A program made the translations under genes and the position numbers. This document shows, piece after piece, positions 1 to 7,655 of a DNA stretch of 12,500 nt. Source of the stretch: Stramonita haemastoma (Eukaryota > Mollusca > Gastropoda > Neogastropoda > Muricidae); NCBI GenBank assembly GCA_030674155.1, contig CM060342.1:12689259-12701758 (forward strand). The letters are read 5' to 3'. Each line of letters opens with the position of its first letter. The first letter of the stretch is position 1. Below the pieces are notes generated by a model. That model saw nothing but the letters and a program-made list of their open reading frames with translations. It was not told the origin of the DNA and did no database searches.

Positions 1-163
1 GAACAACGAACAATGAACACATTTTATGTATAGAGGGTTATACAATAAGCATGAAAATATGTTTTGTTTTTTTTTTTCTTTTTTTTCATAAAATTTTCTT
101 AAAAGAAAAAAAAGCTTCTTTGCTTCTATCTTTTCTTTTTTTCTTTTTTCCATTCATCCCAAA

Positions 164-178
164 GGGGGGGGGGGGGGG
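164..178. repeat. Poly(G) run after T-rich homopolymer stretch
   Basis: Fifteen consecutive G. The 100 bp before it (61-160) are runs of T and A broken by short mixed pieces. Confidence 0.95.
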
Positions 179-179
179 A

Positions 180-787
180 AGTAAGCAAATGTAACAAACT
201 TGCAATACATAGCATGAAGAACTTCTCCTTCGTTGTGGAACGCTCAGACAGGAACTATTGTTGTCTATCATGTGAGCAAAAATGGTTGCACTGCTGTTAA
301 GCGCCTGACAAGTCAGGCCCCGCGCATCCGATTTCGGCATGGGAAAACGTTATTATCTTTTGTCTTTTTTTCTTCTTTTTTTTTTTTAAGCAGGAGCATG
401 GACCAAGAAGGCAGATAATAGACAGGGAGGAAATAAACAAGAAAAATAAGAAATTTGATTTTTGTGGAGATGCCTTGCCCACAGTACATCCCCACTCTCT
501 CGGCCAAGAGGACATACGGACAGACAGTCAGCGTTGGAGATGTTCCCCAAAGGCCAACTAGCCCCCTGGGCTGCATCACATAAGGACTGTTTAAGTCGAG
601 CCTCCTAGTCAGAGAGTCATAGTCGATCACTAAAGACTAAGCTGTAAAGTGGAATTCTATGAGTGGGAAGGAAAGCCACTGATCATACAGCTTCTCACTT
701 TGCTGTTGCCCCCAGCGTCAATGGTTTAATCAAGAACAGTGCTAAAGCCCAGGCGCTGAAGGCAGGACTGAAAGTGATATGCCTATG
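180..787. other. Unassigned stretch ending at an (ATACA)n tail
   Basis: No ORF with coding character on either strand; the open frames here cross poly(T/A) runs. Base composition from about 440 to 780 is balanced, unlike the T/A-rich flanks, and the block runs directly into the pentanucleotide tract at 788. That arrangement is what a retroposed 3' end with a simple-sequence tail would give, but I recognise no element and no 5' boundary. Confidence 0.35.
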
Positions 788-849
788 AAATACAATACAA
801 TACAATTCAATACAATACAATACAATACAATACAATACAATACAATACA
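788..849 (+). repeat. (TACAA)n pentanucleotide tract
   Basis: About twelve TACAA units with one TTCAA interruption in the fourth position. The same unit, with the same interruption, recurs at 8657-8752 after a recognisable retroelement 3' end, so this one may also be a retroelement tail. Confidence 0.9.
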
Positions 850-861
850 GAACAAGCGCAC

Positions 862-1118
862 GTGTATGTTTTCACTTCATACTATGTACATAGTGCATTT
901 TCACTTTATACTATGTACATATGAGTGCGTGGAGTATGTTTTCACCTATCACTTTGTACATATGAGTGCGCGTGTATGTTTTCACTTCATACTATGTACA
1001 TAGTGCATTTTCACTTTATACTATGTACATATCAGTGCGTGAGTATGTTTTCACCTATCACTTTGTACATATGAGTGCGCGTGTATGTTTTCACTTTTCA
1101 CTTTGTTCATATAAGTGC
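862..1118. repeat. Higher-order tandem repeat, period about 110 bp (2.3 copies)
   Basis: Units at 862-971 and 972-1080 are near-identical (110 and 109 bp) and a partial third runs from 1081. Each unit is itself three diverged subunits of about 36 bp built on TTTTCACtt-AtactatGTACATA-gtGcg. The open frames crossing it translate a repeated HFILCTYE-like string and are not genes. Confidence 0.9.
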
Positions 1119-1440
1119 ACGGGTATGATTCCGCCTCAAGGCGCAAGGCAATGCACATCCGTCACACAAGACATGACCTCTCTATCAATACTAACCAGGC
1201 TAGCCTATATCTCACATGCTGTGAGTCCACACAGATCTAGATCTCTATCTCTCTCTGGGTGACCATTTAAGGCCCGGCAATGAGCACTATGGATGATAGC
1301 AGGATTAAAATGACGTCATCGTCATCATGTCCTCTCACACTCTTGACGACACTCACCTAGTATAGGCTAGACCTACTAAAACCACTACTGTCACTGCACG
1401 ACGAATAAGCATAGGTATTCGGAGAATAATTCTAATTTCT
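1119..1440. other. Non-coding stretch with a CRE-like palindrome
   Basis: No credible ORF. It contains TGACGTCA at 1311-1318, the full CREB/ATF palindrome, followed by tcgtcatcatgtcc. It ends in a poly(A)/poly(T) pair at 1442-1472. I see no other structure. Confidence 0.4.
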
Positions 1441-1629
1441 TAAAAAAAAAAAAAAAAAAACCCCTTTTTTTTCCGAGATGATTCAAATTCAAGAATTTAA
1501 ATTTGAATACTGTATTTTCTCAAAAAGGAACAAATTCACAAAGGTTACGAGCAAAGGAAAGATGAAAGTTAAGATAGCAAACGTGTGACATGGAGGTTTT
1601 TTGGGGAGGAGGAGGTTGGAGGGGGTTAG

Positions 1630-2190
1630 AAATAGGGAGGGGGGAGTATGGTAGGGGTAGGTTGTAGGAAGAGGGGGGGGGAGTATGGTAGGGGTAGGTG
1701 TAGGGAAGAGGGGGGAGTAAGGTGGAGGTAGGTGTAGGGAAGGGGGGGGGGTAAGGGTGGGGGTAGGTGTAGGGAAGAGGGGGGAGTAAGGTGGGGGTAG
1801 GTGTAGGGAAGGGGGGGGAGTAAGGTGGGGGTAGGTTGTAGGGAAGAGGGGGGGGGAGGATGGTAGGGGTAGGTGTGAGGGAAGAGGGGGGAGTAAGGTG
1901 GAGGTAGGTGTAGGGAAGAGGGGGGAGTAAGGTGGGGGTAGGTGTAGGGAAGAGGGGGGAGTAAGGTGGGGGTAGGTGTAGGGAAGAGGGGGGAGTAAGG
2001 TGGGGGTAGGTGTAGGGAAGAGGGGGGAGTTAAGGTGGGGGTAGGTGTAGGGAAGAGGGGGGGAGTAAGGTGGGGGGGGGGGGGTGTAGGGAAGAGGGGG
2101 GAGTAAGGTGGGGGGGGGTGTAGGGAAGGGGGAGGAGGTTTGTGGGGGGGGGGTGTAGGGGAAGGGGGAGGAATATGATGTAGGGAGGTA
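1630..2190. repeat. G-rich minisatellite, unit about 34 bp, about 16 copies
   Basis: Units follow the pattern gggaagaggggggagtaagg then tgggggtaggtgta. Several central units (about 1913-2020) are identical and the edges are degenerate: at 1630-1720 'atggtagggg' replaces 'aaggtggggg', and after 2060 the G runs lengthen. The plus strand is almost free of C with many runs of three or more G (G-quadruplex potential); the minus strand is the C-rich partner. The 252-codon minus-strand frame from 1489 to 2247 is this repeat read as Pro-Tyr-Thr-Pro-Leu and is not a gene. Confidence 0.95.
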
Positions 2191-2244
2191 GGTGGAGAGG
2201 GGGATGGAGGTTTTAGGGGAGAGTATGGTGACGGTGGAAGAGAT

Positions 2245-2257
2245 CATCCCTCCTCAT
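2245..2257. repeat. Target-site duplication, SINE copy 1 (left)
   Basis: Sequence catccctcctcat, identical to 2544-2556 on the other side of SINE copy 1. Confidence 0.92.
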
Positions 2258-2543
2258 TAGTTAAAGTCTGTCCCGAGCCTAAGGCTCATCAGGCCGGTGC
2301 TTATCCCGGTTTCTGTGGCGTTAAGCGACTGAGAGTCATAGACTCCCCCTGGATAGGACGCCAGTCTATCGCAGGGTTAACCCCCAACACAAGGTTGGTA
2401 CCCCTTTTACACCTGGGTGGGGTGAGAAAATAGCCGTAAAGTGCCTTTTCCAAGGGCACACACGCCATAGCCGAAAGCTGGGATCGAACCCGCAACCTTT
2501 AGATTACGAGTCCAACGCCCTAACCACTAGACTACAGCGGCGG
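2258..2543 (-). mobile_element. tRNA-derived SINE, copy 1 (full length, with TSD)
   Basis: On the minus strand it starts GCCGCCGCTGTAGTCTAGTG and carries an A box (TAGTCTAGTGG), an anticodon-arm-like hairpin with CGT in the anticodon position, and a B box (GGTTCGATCCC). A body of about 200 bp follows, ending GGGACAGACTTTAACTAA. It is flanked by the perfect 13-bp direct repeat catccctcctcat at 2245-2257 and 2544-2556, which proves retroposition into the edge of the G-rich minisatellite. It has a short TTTAAC-type tail rather than poly(A). Confidence 0.93.
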
Positions 2544-2812
2544 CATCCCTCCTCATGAGGCACGATTAAGGATGAGTTTTAGGGCAATGATAGGGAATCC
2601 AATTTGGATGGAGTATGTTGGGGGTAGGTATTTTGGCTTTTTGTTGTTGTTGTTGGGCCATTTAATGAAGCAGCTATCACTAACTATAGGGCTGTATATG
2701 CTCACTGTTATGACGAACTATCATTGCCGCCACATGATAATGTATATTACTGTAATGATATCACGGTGAGTGGGCAATGCCTTAGTTATACACTACGCTA
2801 CATCTGTAAGGA

Positions 2813-3098
2813 GCCGCCTCTGTAGTCTAGTGGTTAGGGCGTTGGACTCGTTAATCTAAGGTTGCGGGTTCGATCCCAGCTTTCGGCTATGGCGTTGTGC
2901 CTTGGAAAAGGCACTTACGGCTATTTTCTCACCCACCCAGGTGTGAAAAGGGGTACCAACCTTGTGTTGGGGTTAACCCTGCGATTAGACTGGCGTCCTA
3001 TCCAGGGGGAGTCTATGACTCTCAGTCGCTTAACGCCATAGAAACCGGGATAAGCACCGGCCTGATGAGCCTGAGGTCGGGACAGACTTTAACTTTTA
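2813..3098 (+). mobile_element. tRNA-derived SINE, copy 2 (full length, with TSD)
   Basis: Same family as copy 1, on the plus strand. It starts GCCGCCTCTGTAG, has the A box and the B box GGTTCGATCCC, and the body motifs TTGGAAAAGGCAC, CCAGGTGTGAAAAGG and GACTGGCGTCCTATCCAGGG, ending AGACTTTAACTTTTA. The perfect 13-bp direct repeat acatctgtaagga flanks it at 2800-2812 and 3099-3111. Private changes include an extra T in the anticodon loop and single-base losses. It lies head-to-head with copy 1, about 270 bp away, and some 370 bp upstream of the candidate TATA box. Confidence 0.93.
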
Positions 3099-3111
3099 AC
3101 ATCTGTAAGGA

Positions 3112-3468
3112 TATTGACAAAAACAGATATAAACCTTATAAGACTTATATAACCAATGCTTCCGACTGAATACATTCTGGTCAAATTGTTCTGCCTCTGC
3201 ACTGAAACCAACCAATATTGACAGACATTACAAAAATCTCCCAATTTGCATAAGGTTCATCGATTTAAAAAAAAAAAAAAAATTTTAGAATACGTATACA
3301 CATTAGCGGAACGGTAAGTTCAATAAACACACACAAAAAAGCAGTCCAAGTACCTGTGCCAATGCACCAATCAAACTCCTATGCGGAGAAGGCAAAGGAT
3401 ATCCCGTGAATCATAGTGACCTATGAACTTGTTGGCTTGTGACGAAACCCCAGGATTTCTGGACAAGA
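3112..3468. other. A-rich promoter-proximal non-coding DNA
   Basis: Between the TSD of SINE copy 2 and the TATA candidate. It contains a poly(A) run at 3268-3282 and CCAAT at 3367-3371. No ORF of interest. The plus strand is notably richer in A than T, the reverse of what follows exon 1. Confidence 0.4.
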
Positions 3469-3726
3469 TATAAACCCCAGGTTTTCCCTTCCCCATCACA
3501 ACTTGACACCATTTTGACACAAACCAAGAACAAAAATTGCCAAGAAAACAAAACTTTGAATTGTTTTTATTCGAGTGAAAACTCTAAAACCAAAGAAGAT
3601 TTTCACAGTTTTAAAGACTCATCCTGGATAAATTTGAATTTCCAAAGTTCAGATAAATCTGTTAATATTTGAAAGAAAGACAGTTTTGTGAATAAAGGAG
3701 AGGCAAAAAGGCAAGATTGACACAAC
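3469..3726 (+). promoter_or_regulatory. Candidate core promoter and 5' leader of the astacin-like gene
   Basis: A TATAAA motif at 3469-3474 lies about 255 bp upstream of the exon 1 ATG, and CCAAT at 3367-3371 is about 100 bp further up. If the TATA box works, transcription would begin near 3495-3505, leaving a leader of about 225 nt. The leader contains no ATG, is A-rich, and ends in a good start context (cacaacATGG). TATAAA and CCAAT are short and common in AT-rich DNA, so this is a proposal from position and leader quality only. A further non-coding first exon upstream cannot be excluded. Confidence 0.4.
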
Positions 3727-3777
3727 ATGGGTTGCCTTCGTCTGGTCGCCATTTGTTTTGTACTGGGTGTACTACAG
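3727..3777 (+). CDS. Astacin-like gene exon 1: start codon and signal peptide
   Basis: Seventeen codons, MGCLRLVAICFVLGVLQ, followed at 3778 by the donor gtaaag; the exon ends in phase 0. A short polar start with one Arg and then an uninterrupted hydrophobic run (LVAICFVLGVL) is a signal-peptide core, as expected for a secreted protease. The ATG has A at -3 and G at +4. No ATG occurs between the candidate TATA box at 3469 and this one, which supports it as the real start. Read on into exon 2, a plausible signal-peptidase site follows AVNA (residues 21-24). Reading past the donor gives an open but intron-like, very T-rich frame, which I treat as intron 1. The link to exon 2, 4.4 kb away, rests on phase match and on the signal peptide leading into a prodomain; a cDNA would settle it. 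Confidence 0.75.
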
Positions 3778-4555
3778 GTAAAGTGCTGACAGCTGAGCCT
3801 GTTCATTTTTTCCTTCTTCCCTTTCTCTTGTATTGTTTTGTTGTTGTTGTTGTTGCTGTTGTTTTAATCATAGGCTTAGTGAATGATCTGATATTTAGGT
3901 GTACGTGTTTGTTTTTATTTGGGGGGCTATTCTCTGATTGTTTTAAAATTATAAGTGTGTGCATTTTTGCGGGTGGGTGGGGGTGGGAGTATATAATTGT
4001 ATATATTTATTTGTTCCTCCTCCCCTCCTCCATCCCCCCCATGTGTATATTTGTTTTTAATTTTGGACTTGTCATTTTTTTTTGTATTTGTGTTGTTTCT
4101 CCATTTTTATATATATATATATTTTTTTTTTTCACTTTCACATGTGAATTATTTTGTGGCCTATTTCTTTATCTCTTGTATACATATTTCTCATTAAACC
4201 CATTTGATAATATTTGTAAATTATGATGATTATATCTGTTGTATTTCTCTGTAGTTAATGTCCCTTTTCACAGCTCTTTCATAAATTTCACAAGGGTTAG
4301 CAAGGACGGATTATTCTATTTAATTTTTATGCAAATATTTGTAGTTAGATTTTTTTCTTCTGTTCTTTATTTTCATATTGAAATCGGTTGTGTGTTCATT
4401 TTCTTTTTTTTTCAATTGTTTTCTGTGAATAATTCATTTTGAAAACCATGATTTTATACAAAACTTCTGAGTTTAGTTGGTAAAAGAAAGAATGCTGGTG
4501 GGTTTTTTGTTTTTTTTTTTGGTTGGTTTGTTTGTTGATCCATCTGTCTGCTCTT
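3778..4555 (+). other. T-rich start of intron 1
   Basis: Begins at the donor gtaaag. The plus strand is dominated by T with many T6-T12 runs and a (TTG)n stretch at 3838-3858. Open frames here translate to Phe/Leu/Ile-rich strings that follow from composition alone. The switch from an A-rich leader to T-rich DNA happens at the exon 1 boundary. Confidence 0.6.
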
Positions 4556-4625
4556 TCAAGTCAAGTCAAAGTCAAAGTCAAAAAGGCTTTCATCATGCCC
4601 TGAAGGGCAGTTACAAACAGCTTTC
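4556..4625 (-). mobile_element. Retroelement 3' end with (GACTT)n-type tail
   Basis: Read on the minus strand: a perfect stem-loop GCCCTTCAGGGC (4597-4608), then ATGATGAAAGCCTTTTTG, then GACTT/GACTTT repeats ending near 4556. A 3' hairpin followed by a short simple-sequence tail is the layout of the clearer elements at 8585, 10176 and 12230. The 5' boundary was not found. Confidence 0.5.
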
Positions 4626-4704
4626 TTTCTTAGTTAATTGTTTGGGAGTTTTGGTTTGGTTTTTTTGTTTGGTTTTTGATTTGAGCCAAGTAATGAGTAC
4701 ACTT

Positions 4705-4976
4705 AACCGCCGCTGTAGTCTAGTGGTTAGGGCGTTGTTGGACTCGTAATCTAAAGGTTGCGGGTTCGATCCCAGCTGTCGGCTATGGCGTTGTGCCCTT
4801 GGAAAAGGCACTTTACGGCTATTTTCTCACCCCACCCAGGTGTAAAAGGGGTACCAACCTTGTGTTGGGGGTTAACCCTGCGATAGACTGGCGTCCTATC
4901 CAGGGCGGAGTCTATGACTCTCAGTTGCTTAACGCCACAGAAAGCGGCACTAGCCTGACAGACTTTAACTTTTTTT
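4705..4976 (+). mobile_element. tRNA-derived SINE, copy 3 (internal 3' deletion, with TSD)
   Basis: Lies in intron 1 in gene-sense orientation. The head (CCGCCGCTGTAGTCTAG), both Pol III boxes and the body are intact. Near the 3' end the GGGATAAGCACCGG to GCTCGGG stretch of the other copies is missing, and the tail ends in a run of eight T. A TTG duplication also sits in the head (GGGCGTTGTTGG). The perfect 14-bp direct repeat taatgagtacactt flanks it at 4691-4704 and 4977-4990. The deletion is inside the duplications, so it was either present in the source RNA or arose after insertion. Confidence 0.92.
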
Positions 4977-5161
4977 TAATGAGTACACTTGACTGCGACT
5001 GTTCTTTCTCTTTGGGTAATTTTAACAACCGTTTGTGGTCAGTTTTTCCTTTGCTATTTTCCCCCCTTGATTTTCAATTGGGTTTTTTTGTTTTTCTTGT
5101 ATCTTTTTATTTTGAGGTGTTTTTTCCCCTTTCTTAGTTCCTTCTTTCATTCATTGCTTTT

Positions 5162-5456
5162 AAAAAGTTAAAAAGTTAAAGTCTGTCCTGAGCCTAAGGC
5201 TCATCAGGCCGGTGCTTATCCCGGTTTCTGTGGCGTTAAGCGACTTGAGAGTCATAGATCCCCCCTGGATAGGACGCCAGTCTATCCCAGGGTTAACCCC
5301 CAACACAGGTTGGTACCCTTTTACACCTGGGTGAGGTGAGAAAATAGCCGTAAAGTGCCTTTTCCAAGGGCACAACCCATAGCCGAAAGCTGGGATCGAA
5401 CCCGCAACCTTTAGATTGCGAGTCCTACGCCCCAACCACTAGACTACAGCGGCGGC
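5162..5456 (-). mobile_element. tRNA-derived SINE, copy 4 (full length, with TSD)
   Basis: Minus-strand copy in intron 1, from GCCGCCGCTGTAGTCTAGTG (complement of 5437-5456) to a tail reading AACTTTTTAACTTTTTA. The perfect 13-bp direct repeat attcattgctttt flanks it at 5149-5161 and 5458-5470. The anticodon-position triplet has drifted to CGC. It faces copy 3 with about 185 bp between them, so the two would fold into a long inverted-repeat hairpin in the intron 1 transcript. Confidence 0.93.
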
Positions 5457-5602
5457 TATTCATTGCTTTTGGTTTCTTGATTTTTTTTAGCTTTCGTGGT
5501 TATTCATTTTGTGCGTGTTCTTCTAGATTTAAACATGTATTATTAAACAGCATATGGCATATATCCCCTTTGGGCCCAAAACTTTTCCCCCATCCATTAG
5601 AC

Positions 5603-5935
5603 CATGAGTGGAAGTCTGGGTGCTAGTCTTTCTGATGAGACAAGAAACCCAGACAATAAACCGAGGTCCGGTGTGTGTTACACATCATTACTTAGCGCAC
5701 GTAAAAGAACCCACGGCAACAAGAAGGCCTGTCCCTGGCAAAATTCTGTAGAAAAAGCCACTCTGATAAGGAAAGAAAGGAGAGTTGCAGACAGGAAAAA
5801 GAAAGAAAACATAATGGGTAGGCACTGCACTTGTGGCCTAGCCCTCTCCCCACAGGGAGAACAGACCAACAGAGCTCCAAAGTTCACCCATGGGAAGGTT
5901 TTTTGTATGCCACCATATTTGCCCACCAATAATGC
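5603..5935 (+). mobile_element. Dispersed repeat copy (mollusc-type, diverged)
   Basis: Contains gagtggaagtctgggtgcta, cttagcgcacgtaaaagaac, ccacggcaac, ccctggcaaaattctgtaga and a ctctccccacagggagaaca stretch, in an order I recall from a very common dispersed element of gastropod genomes. That identity is from memory, not a search. The open frame crossing it carries no domain. Its final part (5871-5935) is repeated, diverged, at 7023-7093, and its gggagag-type palindrome recurs reversed at 8940-8970. Confidence 0.55.
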
Positions 5936-6169
5936 CCACCACCCATTGAAGAGGATAGTATTTTCTTTCCGTCACTGCTTTTGCAACGACACAAGTCTTT
6001 TTAAGTCATAGCTCGTTTTGTGAATGAATAAATGGAGAGCCTGAAAAAACAACCACCTAAGAAAACAATTTCTGTCTAAATTAACTGACCTTGATTTCAT
6101 CCACTTTTGGTCTAACAAGAAGAAGATTATTGCAGGATGTATTGAAGAACAGAGAGGTTCGTGAGTAGT
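5936..6169. other. Intron 1 filler, nothing recognised
   Basis: AT-rich non-coding DNA with no repeat, RNA or coding signal that I can support. Confidence 0.4.
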
Positions 6170-6223
6170 AACGTGTAATTAAACTTAAAAACAAAACAAA
6201 AAAAAAACAAAAAAACGTGTAAT
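6170..6223 (+). mobile_element. A-rich tail-only insertion flanked by 10-bp direct repeats
   Basis: The direct repeat aacgtgtaat occurs at 6170-6179 and 6214-6223. Between them are 34 bp made only of A with a few C and T (taaacttaaaaacaaaac and then A runs). This is the footprint expected when reverse transcription from a poly(A) RNA copies little more than the tail before integration. Confidence 0.6.
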
Positions 6224-6377
6224 AGATTTCCTGTTGAGGGGAGGAAAGGAGCAGAATCTATCTTCTATACATGTTTCATCTATCTGTTGTTTTATTTTCT
6301 TCTCCATCTTAACATTCGTGCCATGAATAGGTCTAGATGTCTACATCTCCTTGTAGTGAATGAACATTAAATCACTA

Positions 6378-6525
6378 AAAAATAAAAATAAAAAAGGAGG
6401 ATGAAGAAGAAGCAGAAGAGGAAGAGGAAGGAGGAGGAGAAGAAGAAAAAGAAGGAGAAGGAAAGCAAGAAGAAAAAGGAGAACAAGGAGGAAGAAGAGA
6501 AAAAGAAAGAAGAAGAAGAAGGATA
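6378..6525. repeat. Polypurine (GAA/GGA) tract
   Basis: About 140 bp of almost uninterrupted purine on the plus strand, built from gaagaa and ggagga with a few C or T interruptions. It ends about 35 bp before the TSD of SINE copy 5. Such tracts can form triplex DNA. Confidence 0.85.
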
Positions 6526-6562
6526 GGTTTGGGGTTAAAAAGCTGAAATTACTTTATGCACA

Positions 6563-6857
6563 GCCGCCGCTGTGGTCTAGTGGTTAGGGCGTTGGACTCG
6601 TAATCTAAAGGTTGCGGGTTCGATCCCAGCTTTCGGCTATGGCTTTGTGCCCTTGGAAAAGGCACTTTATGGCTATTTTCTCACCCCACCCAGGTGTAAA
6701 AGGGGGTACCAACCTTGTGTTGGGGGTTAACCCTGCGTTAGACTGGCGTTCTATCCAGGGGGGAGTCTATGACTCTCAGTCGCTTAACGCCACAGAAACC
6801 TGGATAAGCACCGGCCTGACGAGCCTTAGGCTTGGGACAGACTTTAACTTTTAACTA
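6563..6857 (+). mobile_element. tRNA-derived SINE, copy 5 (full length, with TSD)
   Basis: Plus-strand copy in intron 1, directly downstream of the polypurine tract. It starts GCCGCCGCTGTGGTCTAGTG (one change in the A box), has the B box GGTTCGATCCC, and ends AGACTTTAACTTTTAACTA. A 10-bp direct repeat actttatgca is found at 6551-6560 and 6858-6867. The body is nearly identical to the other copies, suggesting recent activity. Confidence 0.92.
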
Positions 6858-7022
6858 ACTTTATGCATAAAGTTGGGGTAGCTTAAGCTACATAATTAAC
6901 CTTACAGGCTGCAGCAACAAAAACCACCATCCACACTGGACAAATCAGCCTCAAAGGGATAAATGGGATTTTGTGACATCAAAAATGGCAATCAAGAATA
7001 CAATTTTTTTTGTTTCTCCCCT

Positions 7023-7093
7023 AGAGCTTCCAAGTTTACCAATGGTGAGGTTTTTTTGTGCATGCAACCGTTTTTTTTTGCCTACCATTAAAG
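7023..7093 (+). repeat. Diverged second copy of the 5871-5935 repeat segment
   Basis: Reads agagcttccaagtttacca, atggtgaggttttttt, gcatgcaacc and tgcctaccatta, which matches agagctccaaagttcaccca, tgggaaggtttttt, tatgccacc and tgcccaccaata at 5871-5935 with small indels. It shows that this segment is dispersed independently of the rest of the 5603 element, or that the rest has decayed here. Confidence 0.55.
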
Positions 7094-7485
7094 GTAGCTG
7101 CATTCCGACTTCAAAGATAATACAGTAAATTTGACATAAATGGGGAAGAAGGGGTTGGGAAGAGAGACAACTTCCCTTTTGGATCATTTCTCGACTGTCT
7201 GTGTTTAGAAGGCAATAAATGACAACAGTCTTTGGTCAAATATACCGCCAATACATGCTCTAGCCCTACCCCTTCTTAGAGAAGTTGACATTATCGCCAC
7301 AGCTTTCATCATCATCAGCCTCATCGTCATCAGCAGCAGCAGTATTGCTGTGTTAGGGGATAATGACAAGAAGTAGACATGACCTTAAATTCCGTAAGTA
7401 AGCAAAGACACCCTCGAAAAGGGGACGGATCTTGCAATTCAAAATTTCCTTGCACCTGTTTCCGGTTCCTCTTTCCCTGTTTCGG
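7094..7485. other. Intron 1 filler with a short (CAT)/(CAG) stretch
   Basis: No gene signal. A short trinucleotide stretch tcatcatcatcagcctcatc to cagcagcagcag lies at 7307-7342. The open frames here have no recognisable product. Confidence 0.4.
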
Positions 7486-7547
7486 GTTCCTGTCGGGTGA
7501 CATGGACAGTGCATTAGTTCCTGTCAGGCGACGAGGACAATGCATTG
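7486..7547. repeat. 31-bp tandem duplication (two diverged copies)
   Basis: Copies at 7486-7516 and 7517-7547, both beginning gttcctgtc and ending with a gcatt motif, with about six differences in 31 bp and no indels. Confidence 0.8.
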
Positions 7548-7655
7548 GTACCAGTTTGCTGTTGAACCAATAGGGATTCGCGATTACTTGCGCACAAGTA
7601 AAACAATGCCGGATGTTGTTCTGCAGACTTGACAAAGGACACGTAGAAACCCCTT

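Noticed and set aside
862..1118. CRISPR-like array
   Set aside because: Adjacent direct tandem units without unique spacers, in a eukaryotic context.
1489..2247. 252-codon minus-strand open frame rich in Pro, Tyr and Thr
   Set aside because: It is the G-rich minisatellite read on its C-rich strand; the periodic PPLPYTPPP pattern follows the 34-bp unit and shifts with indels between units.
2813..2895. tRNA gene in the SINE heads (anticodon position CGT)
   Set aside because: A and B boxes are good, but the acceptor stem pairs only over four bases and the T stem has a mismatch; each head is followed by the same SINE body and flanked by TSDs, so these are SINE promoters.
3469..3474. TATAAA taken as proof of a promoter
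   Set aside because: Kept only as a low-confidence candidate; several similar AT-rich motifs occur in the window and no initiator match was convincing.
3717..4226. 169-codon plus-strand frame with membrane-like Phe/Leu segments
   Set aside because: It crosses the exon 1 donor in a different frame from the signal peptide and its hydrophobicity comes from T-rich intron sequence.
4793..5137. Recurring open frames such as MRVRSQLSAMA or MPLEKALYGYFLTPP at several positions
   Set aside because: They are the SINE body translated; the same peptide appears at every copy in either orientation.
5604..6011. 135-codon open frame as a possible small gene
   Set aside because: It follows a dispersed repeat with no coding signature and shows no domain or codon bias.
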